A DNA stretch of 64,000 nucleotides from Ignavibacteriales bacterium (GTDB lineage: Bacteria > Bacteroidota > Ignavibacteria > UBA10030 > SZUA-254). This document shows positions 17,165-27,184 of this stretch, one piece after another. Under the pieces are notes generated by a model, which saw only the letters and a list, made by a program, of their open reading frames with translations, was not told the DNA's origin and did no database searches. The translations under genes and the position numbers were made by a program. Location of the stretch: NCBI GenBank assembly GCA_016214905.1, contig JACRMQ010000007.1, positions 1,067,695 through 1,131,694 of the forward strand, read 5' to 3'. Position 1 is the stretch's first letter, and every line of letters starts with the position of its first letter.

Positions 17165-17211
17165 TCTATGTAATCAATAATCAAACAATTTTAATTATAA
17201 AGGAACTCACA

Positions 17212-17859
17212 ATGTCAAAACTCTTAAAAACCCTCGCCGTCCTGATCTTTTTATATGTTATTCCGCTACTTGGAAACATACCACTTCTATATAATCTTCG
17301 TATTGTTCTCCTAATGTTTACCGGTATTCTCATGTTCATATCCCAGCCCGAGTTAAAAATAAGCGAAGCAAAGGAAAAGAAAAATACCGACCGCAATTCC
17401 GTTTTTGTTATACTCCTTGCAGGCGGTTTAAGTCAGATACTTGCAATCATCGAGTGGGCATACTTCAAACCAGCACCGGCAATAATTGCAAATAATTTTC
17501 TGGTCGTTGCGGGTGTGGTTATGGTTGTTGGCGGGATGGCATTCCGGATCTGGGCTATTGAAACACTCAAAATGTTTTTCACATCAACAGTTCAAATAGT
17601 AAAAGGGCATAAGGTTATTCAACACGGTCCGTATAAAGTAGTTCGTCATCCAAGTTATCTCGGCTCAATGGTTGCAATCATCGGTAGCGCGTTAGTTCTT
17701 GAAGCTCCCATTTCCGCCGTCTTCGCTCTCTGCTCAATGATCTATGCTTATACGGTACGCGTCCGGGTCGAAGAAATTACTCTCGTTGCTGAATTGGGCG
17801 ATGCCTACCGCGAATTTCAGAAGATAAGAAAATACAAAGTTATCCCGTTTGTCTGGTAA
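17212..17859 (+). CDS. Isoprenylcysteine carboxyl methyltransferase-like membrane protein
   Basis: 215 residues from ATG 17212, chosen because AAAGGAAC stands upstream and the promoter lies just before it; a longer frame back to 17008 would run through the previous gene. Four to five membrane segments are visible. The C-terminal half holds the ICMT/PEMT-type SAM-binding signature: GHKVIQHGPYKVVRHPSYLG, then a paired acidic motif (RVRVEE) and the closing GDAYREF...PFVW. Family members methylate carboxyl groups of lipidated cysteine or other hydrophobic acceptors; in bacteria substrates are mostly unknown. Its place after two N-acyltransferases suggests modification of their lipid-like product, which is inference. 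Confidence 0.82.
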   Translation: MSKLLKTLAVLIFLYVIPLLGNIPLLYNLRIVLLMFTGILMFISQPELKISEAKEKKNTDRNSVFVILLAGGLSQILAIIEWAYFKPAPAIIANNFLVVAGVVMVVGGMAFRIWAIETLKMFFTSTVQIVKGHKVIQHGPYKVVRHPSYLGSMVAIIGSALVLEAPISAVFALCSMIYAYTVRVRVEEITLVAELGDAYREFQKIRKYKVIPFVW

Positions 17860-17869
17860 GAAAGAAGAA

Positions 17870-18028
17870 ATGAGTATTAAAATGAAAAAGAAAAAAATGT
17901 TCCAAATGATAGTTCTATCGATAGCAATTGTTATGGTGACCGCCATATCCGCTGCGACAATCATTATCGCAGATATTGTATATCAGCCGGTGAGAGTGAA
18001 TACAAACGTGTTGCCGTTTTGCAGGTGA
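17870..18028 (+). CDS. Small single-span membrane protein, 52 residues
   Basis: ATG 17870 follows the methyltransferase stop by 10 bases, with AGAAAGAAG upstream, so it is likely translated from the same mRNA. A lysine-rich start (MSIKMKKKKMF) precedes one hydrophobic segment (about residues 11-35), and a short tail ends in PFCR. A cysteine one residue from the end beside an isoprenylcysteine-methyltransferase-like gene is noteworthy but may be chance. No family recognised. Confidence 0.5.
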   Translation: MSIKMKKKKMFQMIVLSIAIVMVTAISAATIIIADIVYQPVRVNTNVLPFCR

Positions 18029-18278
18029 CGTAAACATTATTAAAATATTGGTGGTCGCAAAAAGGATTCTATTAGGTTACCACCTAAAAAGTAAGAAAAT
18101 TGATATAAAATGTGCAGAATATTGTCAAAAATTCTCAATTAATACATATTAACCATTGACTTTATTTCAGTTTATATGGATATTTAATAAGCCATCAGGC
18201 ATGTGAAACCAATCCGAATAGTTTGACCCTAATAATGATATTGAACATTGAATACTGAATTTCTATGATAAGTTGCTT

Positions 18279-21200
18279 ATGAAAAATTTTATTACTGCTT
18301 TTTTGGTTGCCATTATATTTTTTCTAACCCCGAAGCTTGACGCTCAATCTAACGTTGCAAGCCAAGCAAGTTCAACTCCGCTTGAAACCGTACTTAATCC
18401 AGATGGTACATTGAATACATCCTCAGGTTTCCAGGTTAGTGTAGATCCAACCGGTTGGCGAATGATTACAGCTTCCGATGGCAAACCGCAATTTGTGCGT
18501 GAAGGATTGTCTGCACTAAGTGACCCTGCAGATATATTGTGGGACGATCGATTCGGTTTATCTTCAATTTCTGGTCCTGTCTATGCGATGGCGGTGAACG
18601 CCGCCGGTGAAATGTTTGTCGGCGGATCTTTTTTGACTGCCGGTGGAATAACAGTAAACAACATAGCAAAATGGAACGGGACAAATTGGTCGGCGTTAGG
18701 TACTGGTGTCTATTCTCTTGGTACGGTTTACGCAATTGCTGTGAATGGAAGTGATGTTTATGTTGGCGGTAGTTTTTCTACAGCAGGTGGTATTACTGTA
18801 AATAATATTGCAAAGTGGGATGGCAATAACTGGTCAGCTCTAGGCAGCGGCCTCAGTGATCAAGTAACTACGCTCACAGTAAGTAATACAAGTGTTTATG
18901 CAAATAATGGAGGGAAAAATACGAATTTTATAATAGAATGGAATGGCATTTCGTGGACTCAATTAGGAAATACATTCAATGATGAAATTTATACTATAAA
19001 AATTATTGGTACTGATATCTATGTCGGTGGGAAATTCACTCAAAATAATTCGGTTACAATTAATCATATTGCTAGGTGGAATGGCAGTGCATGGACAAGC
19101 CTGGCGACAGGGGTAAATGGAAATGTACATTCAATTGCTCTGAGTGGTGGGGATATATACGCTGGTGGCACATTCATATCGGCAAGCGGTGTCAGTGCAA
19201 ACCGTATTGCGAAATGGGATGGCATAAATTGGTCTGCTCTTGGTAATGGTCTAAATAATCAGGTATCATCAATAATAGTTGATGGAAGTAATGTTATTGC
19301 CGGCGGAACGTTTACTTTTTCTGGTAGTAACATCATGAACCATGTTGCAAAATGGAACGGCACTTCATGGTCTGCCTATGGCAATGGGTTAGATAATAGT
19401 GTCTCTGCTTTGGTGATCAATAATCGTACTCTCTTTGCTGGAGGCTCATTTACAAATTATCTAAGTCATTGGTCCGGGAGTAAATGGTTGAATAGTTTAG
19501 CTTCCGACCTAAGCAGCCCAGTCTATGCGGTGGCATGTGATGGTGATAAGGTCTATGCGGGAGGTATATTTGTCACTGCCGGCGGTGATACTGTAAATGG
19601 AATTGCAAAATGGGATGGTTCCCAGTGGCAATCACTAGGAACTGGTGTAGACGTTTTTCATGGTAAAGCAATTAATACTATCGCAGTCAGTGGCTCGGAT
19701 GTTTATGTCGGTGGTTTGTTTTCGGTGATTAGCGGTGTCTCTGCTAATAATATCGCAAAATGGAATGGATTAACTTGGTCAGCGCTAGGAACTGGTACTA
19801 ATAGTGACGTAAATGCCATCGTTGTAAATGGCACTGATATTTACGTTGGTGGTCGGTTTAGTAACCAGGGAAGCCGCATAGCAAAGTGGAACGGTAGTGC
19901 ATGGTCAGCATTGGGTGCAGGAGTAAGTGGTGATGTTTATGCAATTGCTCTTAATGATAGTGGTATCTATGTCGGAGGAGGTTTCAATCAGGCAGGTGGA
20001 AATCCCGCGAATAGAGTCGCTAAATGGAATGGAAGTGTATGGTCTCCTCTTGGCGTTGGAGTCGGAGGTACGGTCACTTCTCTAGCATCTAATGGAACTG
20101 ATTTATATGTCGGCGGTGCTTTCACAAATGCCGGGGGTTCTTCTGCAAACCATATCGCAAAATGGAATGGCACAAGTTGGTCAACATTGGGTAATGGTTC
20201 GAACGATAATGTCATGTCTCTTACAGTAAGGAACGGTAACGTGTATGCAGGCGGAAGGTTCGTAATTTCTGTTGGTGATACTGCAAAAGGTATTTCGAAA
20301 TGGGATGGATCAAACTGGTCGCGTTTGGGTAGCGGTGTTAATGGAACAGTAAATTCAATATCAACAAGCGGGAATAATATTTACCTAGGTGGTGCGTTTA
20401 CACAAGCCGGAACAAAAGCATCGATGTACTTTGCCCGCTGGAATGAGCAACCCTCAACCGTTGTCATCCGAAAATTTGAAGATATTGATGGTAATTTTTC
20501 AACAAATACGGACAGAATTCCAAAGCAATGGGGACTCAAATTATACAGAAGTTATGTAAGCCCCTCAACATTGATTGGGAGTGCGTCCTCAGATTCAATT
20601 CTCATAGCAGATAGTCTAACAAGTGCAACCTACATCGCAGTTGAATGTGATAGCAATGGATGGGGGCATTTAGGAAAGATTATAGACGGCACTCCAATCT
20701 CAACTACTTCATCTCAAGATACATTCACGCTTGATCTCGGAACAACACACACAATTGATTTTATAAATTATCATAAAAGAATTGAAGTCAGAAAGTATGT
20801 TGATGATGACGGCGATTTTAACACAACGAATGACAGGAATCTAAAGAGTTGGAATATCAAATTATACAGAACCGTAATAAGTCCGGATTCCCTCGTGCAG
20901 GAATCATCTGGAAGTTCTTTGATATTCTACGATCCGCCTGTCGGTCAATACATCGCAGTCGAAAGTGATAGCGCCGGATGGGTGCATATTGGCAAAATTA
21001 TTAATGATAGCAATGTCAAAGATTCTGTAAAATCAGATACATTAAGTTACACTGGTGATCAGGTATTCCGAATATCGTTCGTCAATTTCAATCCCAATAC
21101 TCTTACGGTGAGAAAACATTCAGATAGAGATGGGCTGGTTCAGACAACCACTGATCGAACCTTGAAAAAATGGAATCTTACAGTTTATAAATCTTCAATC

Positions 21201-24200
21201 AGTCCTGCGAACATTGTACAATCGATTACATCGGCCGAAAGTTTGAAAATCAATAACCTTGGGAATGGAACATACATTATAGTAGAAGCCGATACAAATG
21301 GTTGGTACTCGCTTGGCAAAATAAAAAATGGACAAATGTTCGCCGGATCATTTAATAAAGATACGATAGTTTTCACTGGTGGCCAATTGATGGTTGTGGA
21401 TTTTGTAAATACTCGACCAACACTTAAGATCCGGTCATTTAAAGATGGGGATGCCAACATTATGACTAAGAATGACTGGATTCCATTTCCTTGGACTATG
21501 ACACTTTATAGGTTGCCTGAAGGTGATGTGGTATCACCTTCGATTTCAACACCCGAAAGTTTAGTGTTTTACAATCTTCCAGCACATAATTATCGCGCAT
21601 ATTCAAATGATAGCGATGCAATAGGATGGAGAATGATTGGACATATTAAAGATGATTCGTTAACTCCAAATACGGATAAAGATGTTTATATGACATTTTC
21701 AGGAACCGAATCGCATTTTATTGATTATATCCATGCTGCCCCAAGTCAAATCAGTATTCGGTGCATGCGAAACGATGAAGATACATTATACCAAAGTAAT
21801 AATCGTACACCGAAAAAATGGTCTCTAAAATTGTATCGAGATTCAATATCAAGTCAGACTCTAATAAAAAGTGTCGATTCAACGCTCCTTTTAGTTGCAA
21901 ACATAGGGGCCGGTACCTACTTTGCAGAAGAAGCGGATAGTACGCATTGGAGGCATCTAGGCACTATCATGCAAAAGGTCTCTAATGGTGCAGTAATATT
22001 TGAGAAAATGAATGGGGGAGCCCATAACTATGATTCCATAGTCCTCGGTCCAAATGAGACCTGGAACCTTGCATTTATAAACTTTGATTCCTCCCGCACA
22101 AAATATTGGGCTCCTAAAAATGACTGTGTTTGGAGCAATGGAAATAACTGGGAACCCGCCGGTGTGCCAACCTCTGAAGATCATATTATTGTCCCCGCAG
22201 GAGTTAAATGTCAACTGAATATTGATACATCTGTACATATTACCTCCATCACTGTAGCTTCAGGCGATACAGTTTATTTACTACCCAACAATAAATTTAA
22301 TACCAGCTCCTACATCGAAGTGAATGGTTCTTGGGTTGTGCAGCCGACCGATACATCGTTAATTAAAGTTGGTGGGAATTGGTCTGTTAACAATTTTATT
22401 TCCGGACGCTCAACTGTTGTCTTCAACGGTTTAGATTCTCAAAATGTAAATGGTAATAGCGTGTCGTTTTATAAGATGAAGGTGGATTCTTTCGCTCATT
22501 TAAGAACTGAAAGCGGCTTTAAGGTAACTAATCAACTCTTACTAAATTCTAATATTTTTGCCGCAGGGGATACTATCGAAATACTTGATACAAGCTCTAC
22601 AGCAATTAGCGGATCTGGAAAAATAATTGATGGCACACTCCAGCGTGCGGTCAGATATGGCTCAATAGCAAATTACAGGTTTGAAAGCGATAGCACCTAT
22701 GTTAAATTTTCCGGCGATGGCACATATCCTGAGGGTGTTAAAATGACTACTTTTCCAAACGTTAATCCAATAGATTTCTCGCTCGGTTGGATAGAGATGA
22801 GTAGCAGAGTCGATACTCTCAATAACATTATTAAAATCGATGCCGTCCGCCCCAAATCGAAATGGGCAATTGGGATTCCCAAAATGCTTTCGAAATCAAA
22901 ACATCTTATGTCGAATAGTACATTCGTTCGCCGTGTTTACGATCTTAACGAATTCGGACAGGGTGATGCCCTGGCGACATTATCATTTCGATATGATCAA
23001 TCCGAAATTCCAACCGGTTCCGCCGAGAATACATTCGTACTTTATAAAGCCGTAGGAGATTATTATTCATCCAATATCAATTCCGGCTGGAATCTCGTAT
23101 CACTTCCTGTTATTGTAGCAGATAATAGGGTAACATCATTATTTCCCTCTGCGATAAGTGAAGCATTTAAATATAATCCGTCGCTTGGCTATCGAGCAGT
23201 TGATAGCTTAGATATAGGTGTCGGTTATTGGCTAAAATTCCCAACGGATGATTATGTTGATTTGTTTGGGTTAGATGTAACTAAAGATACTATTCCGGTT
23301 GTAGAAGGTTGGAATATGATTGGTGGTTTGACCTCTCCTTTTGCTGTGGCGAATTTAATAACTCAGCCCGTAGACTTGATTTCAGGTAGTATATTCGGTT
23401 TTAATCATTCGTATGAAATTGTCGATACATTAAAACCGATGAAGGGATACTGGGTTAAATGCAAGCAAACTGGTGAAATAATTATAGATACTAGCAACCA
23501 TATCCGAGTATTTAGGAAATCGGTCCTTCAAGAAAATATAAATGATTGTTCAAAGCTTATCATCACGGATGCAATCGGCAATGAGCAAACACTTTACATC
23601 AATCCATCTGCCAAAGATATAATTTCTGCTGAATACGAATTGCCACCGGTGCCGCCGACTGGAATTTTCGATGTCCGATTCGCTTCAGGAAAATTTTTGG
23701 AAACTATTTCAACGGATCAGGAATGCGGATTTTCTCTAATGTTACAAGCTTCATACTCTCCGGTTAAGATCCACTGGTCAACAGGTTCAATACATTTGAA
23801 TCCGAAGCTTCGGACTGACGATAAAGAAATACTTCTCGAGTCAGGGAAAGACATATTTTTACAATCATCCGGTCAAAAAATATATTTGGTGTTTTCGAGA
23901 ACGAATATTATGCCGCAAACATATTCATTGGAACAAAATATACCAAACCCATTCAACCCCACGACAACAATAAAATATCAGTTGCCGGCAGAAAGTCATG
24001 TTACACTTAAGATCTTTAATACTCTTGGTCAGGTTGTTGCAACATTAGTCGATGGGATTGAGTCTGCAGGATATAAATCGGCTGAGTGGGATGCTGTGAA
24101 AATGGCGAGTGGTGTCTATTTTTATCAGATTGAAGCTGTTAGTGTCGGGAATCATTCTCAAACTTTTTCGACAGCTAAGAAATTACTTTTATTGAAATAA
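18279..24200 (+). CDS. Giant type IX-secreted protein with 14 propeller-like repeats
   Basis: 1973 residues from ATG 18279 (a TTG six bases earlier is possible). A signal peptide ends near LDAQS. Residues about 90-720 hold fourteen repeats of about 45-50 residues built on a VYVGGxF...AKWNGxxWSxLGxG motif, perhaps two seven-bladed propellers. Five repeats of about 107 residues follow (about 727-1270), each with a D-rich start and KxWxxKLYRS-like core, resembling B-type or Cna-B-like modules. A WSNGNNWEPAGVP segment, a paired GWN...GYW module (about 1600-1740) and a type IX sorting domain (IPNPFNPTTTIKYQLP) end it. Probably displayed or released outside. No ECF promoter copy lies upstream. Confidence 0.85.
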   Translation: MKNFITAFLVAIIFFLTPKLDAQSNVASQASSTPLETVLNPDGTLNTSSGFQVSVDPTGWRMITASDGKPQFVREGLSALSDPADILWDDRFGLSSISGPVYAMAVNAAGEMFVGGSFLTAGGITVNNIAKWNGTNWSALGTGVYSLGTVYAIAVNGSDVYVGGSFSTAGGITVNNIAKWDGNNWSALGSGLSDQVTTLTVSNTSVYANNGGKNTNFIIEWNGISWTQLGNTFNDEIYTIKIIGTDIYVGGKFTQNNSVTINHIARWNGSAWTSLATGVNGNVHSIALSGGDIYAGGTFISASGVSANRIAKWDGINWSALGNGLNNQVSSIIVDGSNVIAGGTFTFSGSNIMNHVAKWNGTSWSAYGNGLDNSVSALVINNRTLFAGGSFTNYLSHWSGSKWLNSLASDLSSPVYAVACDGDKVYAGGIFVTAGGDTVNGIAKWDGSQWQSLGTGVDVFHGKAINTIAVSGSDVYVGGLFSVISGVSANNIAKWNGLTWSALGTGTNSDVNAIVVNGTDIYVGGRFSNQGSRIAKWNGSAWSALGAGVSGDVYAIALNDSGIYVGGGFNQAGGNPANRVAKWNGSVWSPLGVGVGGTVTSLASNGTDLYVGGAFTNAGGSSANHIAKWNGTSWSTLGNGSNDNVMSLTVRNGNVYAGGRFVISVGDTAKGISKWDGSNWSRLGSGVNGTVNSISTSGNNIYLGGAFTQAGTKASMYFARWNEQPSTVVIRKFEDIDGNFSTNTDRIPKQWGLKLYRSYVSPSTLIGSASSDSILIADSLTSATYIAVECDSNGWGHLGKIIDGTPISTTSSQDTFTLDLGTTHTIDFINYHKRIEVRKYVDDDGDFNTTNDRNLKSWNIKLYRTVISPDSLVQESSGSSLIFYDPPVGQYIAVESDSAGWVHIGKIINDSNVKDSVKSDTLSYTGDQVFRISFVNFNPNTLTVRKHSDRDGLVQTTTDRTLKKWNLTVYKSSISPANIVQSITSAESLKINNLGNGTYIIVEADTNGWYSLGKIKNGQMFAGSFNKDTIVFTGGQLMVVDFVNTRPTLKIRSFKDGDANIMTKNDWIPFPWTMTLYRLPEGDVVSPSISTPESLVFYNLPAHNYRAYSNDSDAIGWRMIGHIKDDSLTPNTDKDVYMTFSGTESHFIDYIHAAPSQISIRCMRNDEDTLYQSNNRTPKKWSLKLYRDSISSQTLIKSVDSTLLLVANIGAGTYFAEEADSTHWRHLGTIMQKVSNGAVIFEKMNGGAHNYDSIVLGPNETWNLAFINFDSSRTKYWAPKNDCVWSNGNNWEPAGVPTSEDHIIVPAGVKCQLNIDTSVHITSITVASGDTVYLLPNNKFNTSSYIEVNGSWVVQPTDTSLIKVGGNWSVNNFISGRSTVVFNGLDSQNVNGNSVSFYKMKVDSFAHLRTESGFKVTNQLLLNSNIFAAGDTIEILDTSSTAISGSGKIIDGTLQRAVRYGSIANYRFESDSTYVKFSGDGTYPEGVKMTTFPNVNPIDFSLGWIEMSSRVDTLNNIIKIDAVRPKSKWAIGIPKMLSKSKHLMSNSTFVRRVYDLNEFGQGDALATLSFRYDQSEIPTGSAENTFVLYKAVGDYYSSNINSGWNLVSLPVIVADNRVTSLFPSAISEAFKYNPSLGYRAVDSLDIGVGYWLKFPTDDYVDLFGLDVTKDTIPVVEGWNMIGGLTSPFAVANLITQPVDLISGSIFGFNHSYEIVDTLKPMKGYWVKCKQTGEIIIDTSNHIRVFRKSVLQENINDCSKLIITDAIGNEQTLYINPSAKDIISAEYELPPVPPTGIFDVRFASGKFLETISTDQECGFSLMLQASYSPVKIHWSTGSIHLNPKLRTDDKEILLESGKDIFLQSSGQKIYLVFSRTNIMPQTYSLEQNIPNPFNPTTTIKYQLPAESHVTLKIFNTLGQVVATLVDGIESAGYKSAEWDAVKMASGVYFYQIEAVSVGNHSQTFSTAKKLLLLK

Positions 24201-24222
24201 TCAATTTAGAAAAGGAATATTT

Positions 24223-26715
24223 ATGCATTTCTTATCCAAACTATTTTTATTTCTAATATGCATTACACCATTTTGTTTTACCCAAGAAATCCGATTTGAA
24301 AATTATTCAAAAGCGCAAGAAATATCAACTGTCCCAGAGGATAGTCTATGGGATGATAGATTTTATTTGGCTGGAATAACGGGTCCAGTTTATGCGATTG
24401 TGGCAAACGGATCTGATATTTATGTTGGTGGATCATTCACTTATGCTGGGAAGGTTCGCGTAAATAATATAGCAAAATGGGATGGTAACAATTGGTCAGC
24501 ACTTGGAACCGGAATGGATTATGAAGTTCGTACTATTGCTGTTTTGGGATCTGAAATTTACGCTGGTGGTAATTTTACAACAGCAGGAGGGGTGATTGCA
24601 AATCATATTGCTAAATGGAACGGAACAAATTGGTCGTCACTTGGATTAGGGGCAAATGATATTGTGTGGTCTCTCGCAAAAATTGGAAACGATCTATACG
24701 CAGGTGGAAGTTTTGATTCCGCTGGTGGATTAAAAGTTAATCATATTGCCAAATGGAATGGGGGGGCATGGTCATCACTTGGAGTGGGTATTAACGCTGG
24801 TTATAATGCTTCAGTATATGCCCTCGCTGTCATTGGAACAGATCTGTATGCAGGTGGAAGTTTTGATTCCGCTGGTAATGTAAATGCTTACCATATAGCC
24901 AAGTGGGATGGGATTAAATGGGATTCTCTGGGCCATGGACTTGGTCCACATAGTTGGGGAGTTAAGTCTCTTGCTGTAATGGGACCTGATCTTTTTGTAG
25001 GCGGAAATTTTTACAAAAACGGTGGAGCTCCAGCTTCATGCATTGCCAAATGGAATGGGACGAACTGGGAGGAGCTAGGCACTGGAATTAATAATTTTGT
25101 AAATGCTTTGGCTGTAGTAGGCATGAATCTCTATGCTGGAGGTACATTTACTAATGCAGGAGGGATAATATCAAGATACATAGCTAAATGGGATGGATCT
25201 AATTGGTCGTCAATTGGTTATGGTGTCGGCGCTCTTGTAAATGCTCTCGCAGTATCGGGAGAGGATCTTTATGTCGGTGGTGAGTTTGGTTATGTCGGCG
25301 GTGAGTTTTGGACGACAGAGGCGGTGCAGGCTAGATATATTGCGAAGTGGAGTAATTCGAGTTGGTCGGTTGTACATGAGAATATAGGTACTTACGCAGG
25401 TATTGATAAGAATGGAGGCTATAACTCGTATGTATATACCATGACATCAAAAGGGAATGAACTATACGTTGGTGGTAGTTTCGATCTTGCAGGCGGAGTG
25501 AAAGTGAAAAATATTGCACAATGGGACGGAACAAACTGGTTTCCCTTAGGAACAGGTGTTAATGGCGATGTAAGGGCATTAGCAGTAATTGGAACAGATC
25601 TTTATGTCGGAGGTAATTTCGATAGTGCTGGTGGTCAAAAAGCAAAGGGAATTGCTAAATGGAATGGCTCTGGTTGGTCACCGCTCGGTGGTGGTGTTAA
25701 TGGATTTGTTACAGCTTTAGTTTCAAACGGTGCTGAACTTTATGTTGCGGGAACATTCGATTCCGCAGGACATGAGAGTGCTCGAAATATTGCAAGGTGG
25801 GATGGAACAAATTGGTTTCCGATTGCAGAAGGTATACATCTCACCGGTTCTTATGGCATTCGCAGTCTAGCCGTTGTTGGTACGAATTTGTTTGCTGGAG
25901 GATCATTCGATACTGCGGGGGTTCTCCCGGCACAAAATATAGCGCGGTGGGATGGAATATCCTGGTCAGCATTAGGCACAGGAATAATTGGTGAATTTGT
26001 ATCCTCGCTTGCTGTAATGGGAACAGATCTTTACGTTGGGGGAGATTTTTCAGATGCCGGTGGAGTAAATACGATATCTCTAGCTAAGTGGAATGGTCAA
26101 GATTGGTCTGCCATTGATGGAATCGAATATGAATACTCTGGATATGATTATTTAAGTGCGTTAACTGTGGTAGGGACAGATTTATATGTCGGTGGATTAT
26201 TTAGACTTATCGGAAGTGCAAACTATGATCGATTGGCAAAATGGGATGGAACGAATTGGTCGGGGCTTGGTTCTGGAGTGGGTGGAGCAGTATGGGCGCT
26301 CAACAATTTTAATAATACCCTTTTTGTTGGTGGTCATTTTGATTTTGCAGGTGGTAAACCTTCTGCGAATATCGCTTGTTGGCGAGGAGTAGGTATCACC
26401 TCTATCAATGAGAGCTTTTCTATACTTCCTGAGCAATTTACACTTTCACAAAATTATCCTAACCCCTTTAATCCGACAACCACGATTAAATATCAATTAC
26501 CAAGCGAAAGCCAAGTGACGCTTAAAATATATAATACACTTGGTCAGGTCGTTGTAACATTAGTAGATGAAATAGAACCTGGAGGATATAAATCGGTTGA
26601 GTGGAATGCTGATATGTTGGCAAGTGGTGTTTATTTTTGTAGGTTTGAAGCTGCTGGTGTTGGGAAACAAACTCAGTATTTTTCTTTTATTAAGAAAATG
26701 TTACTGTTGAAATAA
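24223..26715 (+). CDS. Type IX-secreted 14-repeat propeller-like protein, paralogue of the preceding gene
   Basis: 830 residues, 22 bp after the previous gene, so probably in one transcript; AAAGGAAT precedes the ATG. After the signal peptide it opens with the same DSLWDDRF...ITGPVYAI segment as its neighbour, then fourteen repeats of the same LYVGGxF..AGG...IAKWDGTNWS type. It goes straight to a type IX sorting domain with NYPNPFNPTTTIKYQLP and ends in LLLK. It lacks the five B-like repeats and the GWN module of the larger protein, so it is a short form of the same architecture. Function unknown; adhesion or matrix structure is a guess. Confidence 0.85.
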   Translation: MHFLSKLFLFLICITPFCFTQEIRFENYSKAQEISTVPEDSLWDDRFYLAGITGPVYAIVANGSDIYVGGSFTYAGKVRVNNIAKWDGNNWSALGTGMDYEVRTIAVLGSEIYAGGNFTTAGGVIANHIAKWNGTNWSSLGLGANDIVWSLAKIGNDLYAGGSFDSAGGLKVNHIAKWNGGAWSSLGVGINAGYNASVYALAVIGTDLYAGGSFDSAGNVNAYHIAKWDGIKWDSLGHGLGPHSWGVKSLAVMGPDLFVGGNFYKNGGAPASCIAKWNGTNWEELGTGINNFVNALAVVGMNLYAGGTFTNAGGIISRYIAKWDGSNWSSIGYGVGALVNALAVSGEDLYVGGEFGYVGGEFWTTEAVQARYIAKWSNSSWSVVHENIGTYAGIDKNGGYNSYVYTMTSKGNELYVGGSFDLAGGVKVKNIAQWDGTNWFPLGTGVNGDVRALAVIGTDLYVGGNFDSAGGQKAKGIAKWNGSGWSPLGGGVNGFVTALVSNGAELYVAGTFDSAGHESARNIARWDGTNWFPIAEGIHLTGSYGIRSLAVVGTNLFAGGSFDTAGVLPAQNIARWDGISWSALGTGIIGEFVSSLAVMGTDLYVGGDFSDAGGVNTISLAKWNGQDWSAIDGIEYEYSGYDYLSALTVVGTDLYVGGLFRLIGSANYDRLAKWDGTNWSGLGSGVGGAVWALNNFNNTLFVGGHFDFAGGKPSANIACWRGVGITSINESFSILPEQFTLSQNYPNPFNPTTTIKYQLPSESQVTLKIYNTLGQVVVTLVDEIEPGGYKSVEWNADMLASGVYFCRFEAAGVGKQTQYFSFIKKMLLLK

Positions 26716-26748
26716 GAATACTGGCACAATTAATCACCATCATATTAG

Positions 26749-26946
26749 CAGACTGCTTCATTCAACAAATCGACAATAGGGTTTTCATTAATGGGTGGAT
26801 TTTCAATAGCATTATCGGATAGAGTTTATATGGATACAGATCTTGAATATACAATCGCAAACATGAAAGGAGAAAGCGGGGTTGGCGGTAATGATTTAAA
26901 AGTTGGAGGATTATTCATCGGAGCAGGCCTACATTTTGGATTGTGA
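26749..26946 (+). pseudogene. 3' remnant of an outer-membrane beta-barrel gene
   Basis: An open frame of about 65 codons preceded by an in-frame stop reads as the last strands of an outer-membrane barrel (IGFSLMGGFSIALSDRVY, DLEYTIANM, LKVGGLFIGAGLHFGL). An internal ATG at 26791 would give 51 residues with no signal peptide. I see no 5' part upstream, so this is a truncated gene end near the element's right boundary. Confidence 0.6.
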
Positions 26947-26975
26947 TAAAAACATTGTACAGATATTGTAAATCT

Positions 26976-27006
26976 AAGCCCTCGATATTTGAGGACTTTG
27001 TTTTTT
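26976..27006 (+). terminator. Rho-independent terminator near the element's right end
   Basis: AAGCCCTC at 26976-26983 pairs with GAGGACTT at 26991-26998 (one mismatch) around a 7-base loop, then a T-run. It would end transcription of the barrel remnant or the secreted protein genes. Confidence 0.6.
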
Positions 27007-27058
27007 CAATCTGGATGTTCGTGTTTCTTACCGAATGATTAAACGGATTGATGATTGT

Positions 27059-27087
27059 TTGGAGATAAATGGTAGAATGATTATATT
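27059..27087 (+). promoter_or_regulatory. Candidate element-borne promoter for tRNA-Pro
   Basis: TTGGAG at 27059-27064, 17 bp, TATATT at 27082-27087. It lies on the element side, about 95 bp before the tRNA, and could replace the native promoter stranded at 2077. Confidence 0.35.
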
Positions 27088-27102
27088 TTATCTGAACATG
27101 AG

Positions 27103-27126
27103 TCACCTAACAGTTCACCTAACACT
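27103..27126 (+). repeat. Two 12-bp repeats, probable integrase arm sites at the right end
   Basis: TCACCTAACAGT and TCACCTAACACT in tandem, the same unit and orientation as the four copies at 2219-2266, and 58 bp from the right attachment repeat. In the circular form the two sets would flank one core site. Confidence 0.75.
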
Positions 27127-27184
27127 TTTTGGAATACAGGAAGATGTGAGTAGAAGAAAAAGGTGTAAAACAATAAGATTTCCC

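Noticed and set aside
17008-17211. N-terminal extension of the methyltransferase
   Set aside because: It runs through the end of the previous gene and upstream of the ECF promoter; ATG 17212 with AAAGGAAC is the natural start.
18050-18084. GGTGGT...ACCACC hairpin as a terminator
   Set aside because: Loop longer than 20 bases, stem of 6 bp and no T-run; too weak to call.
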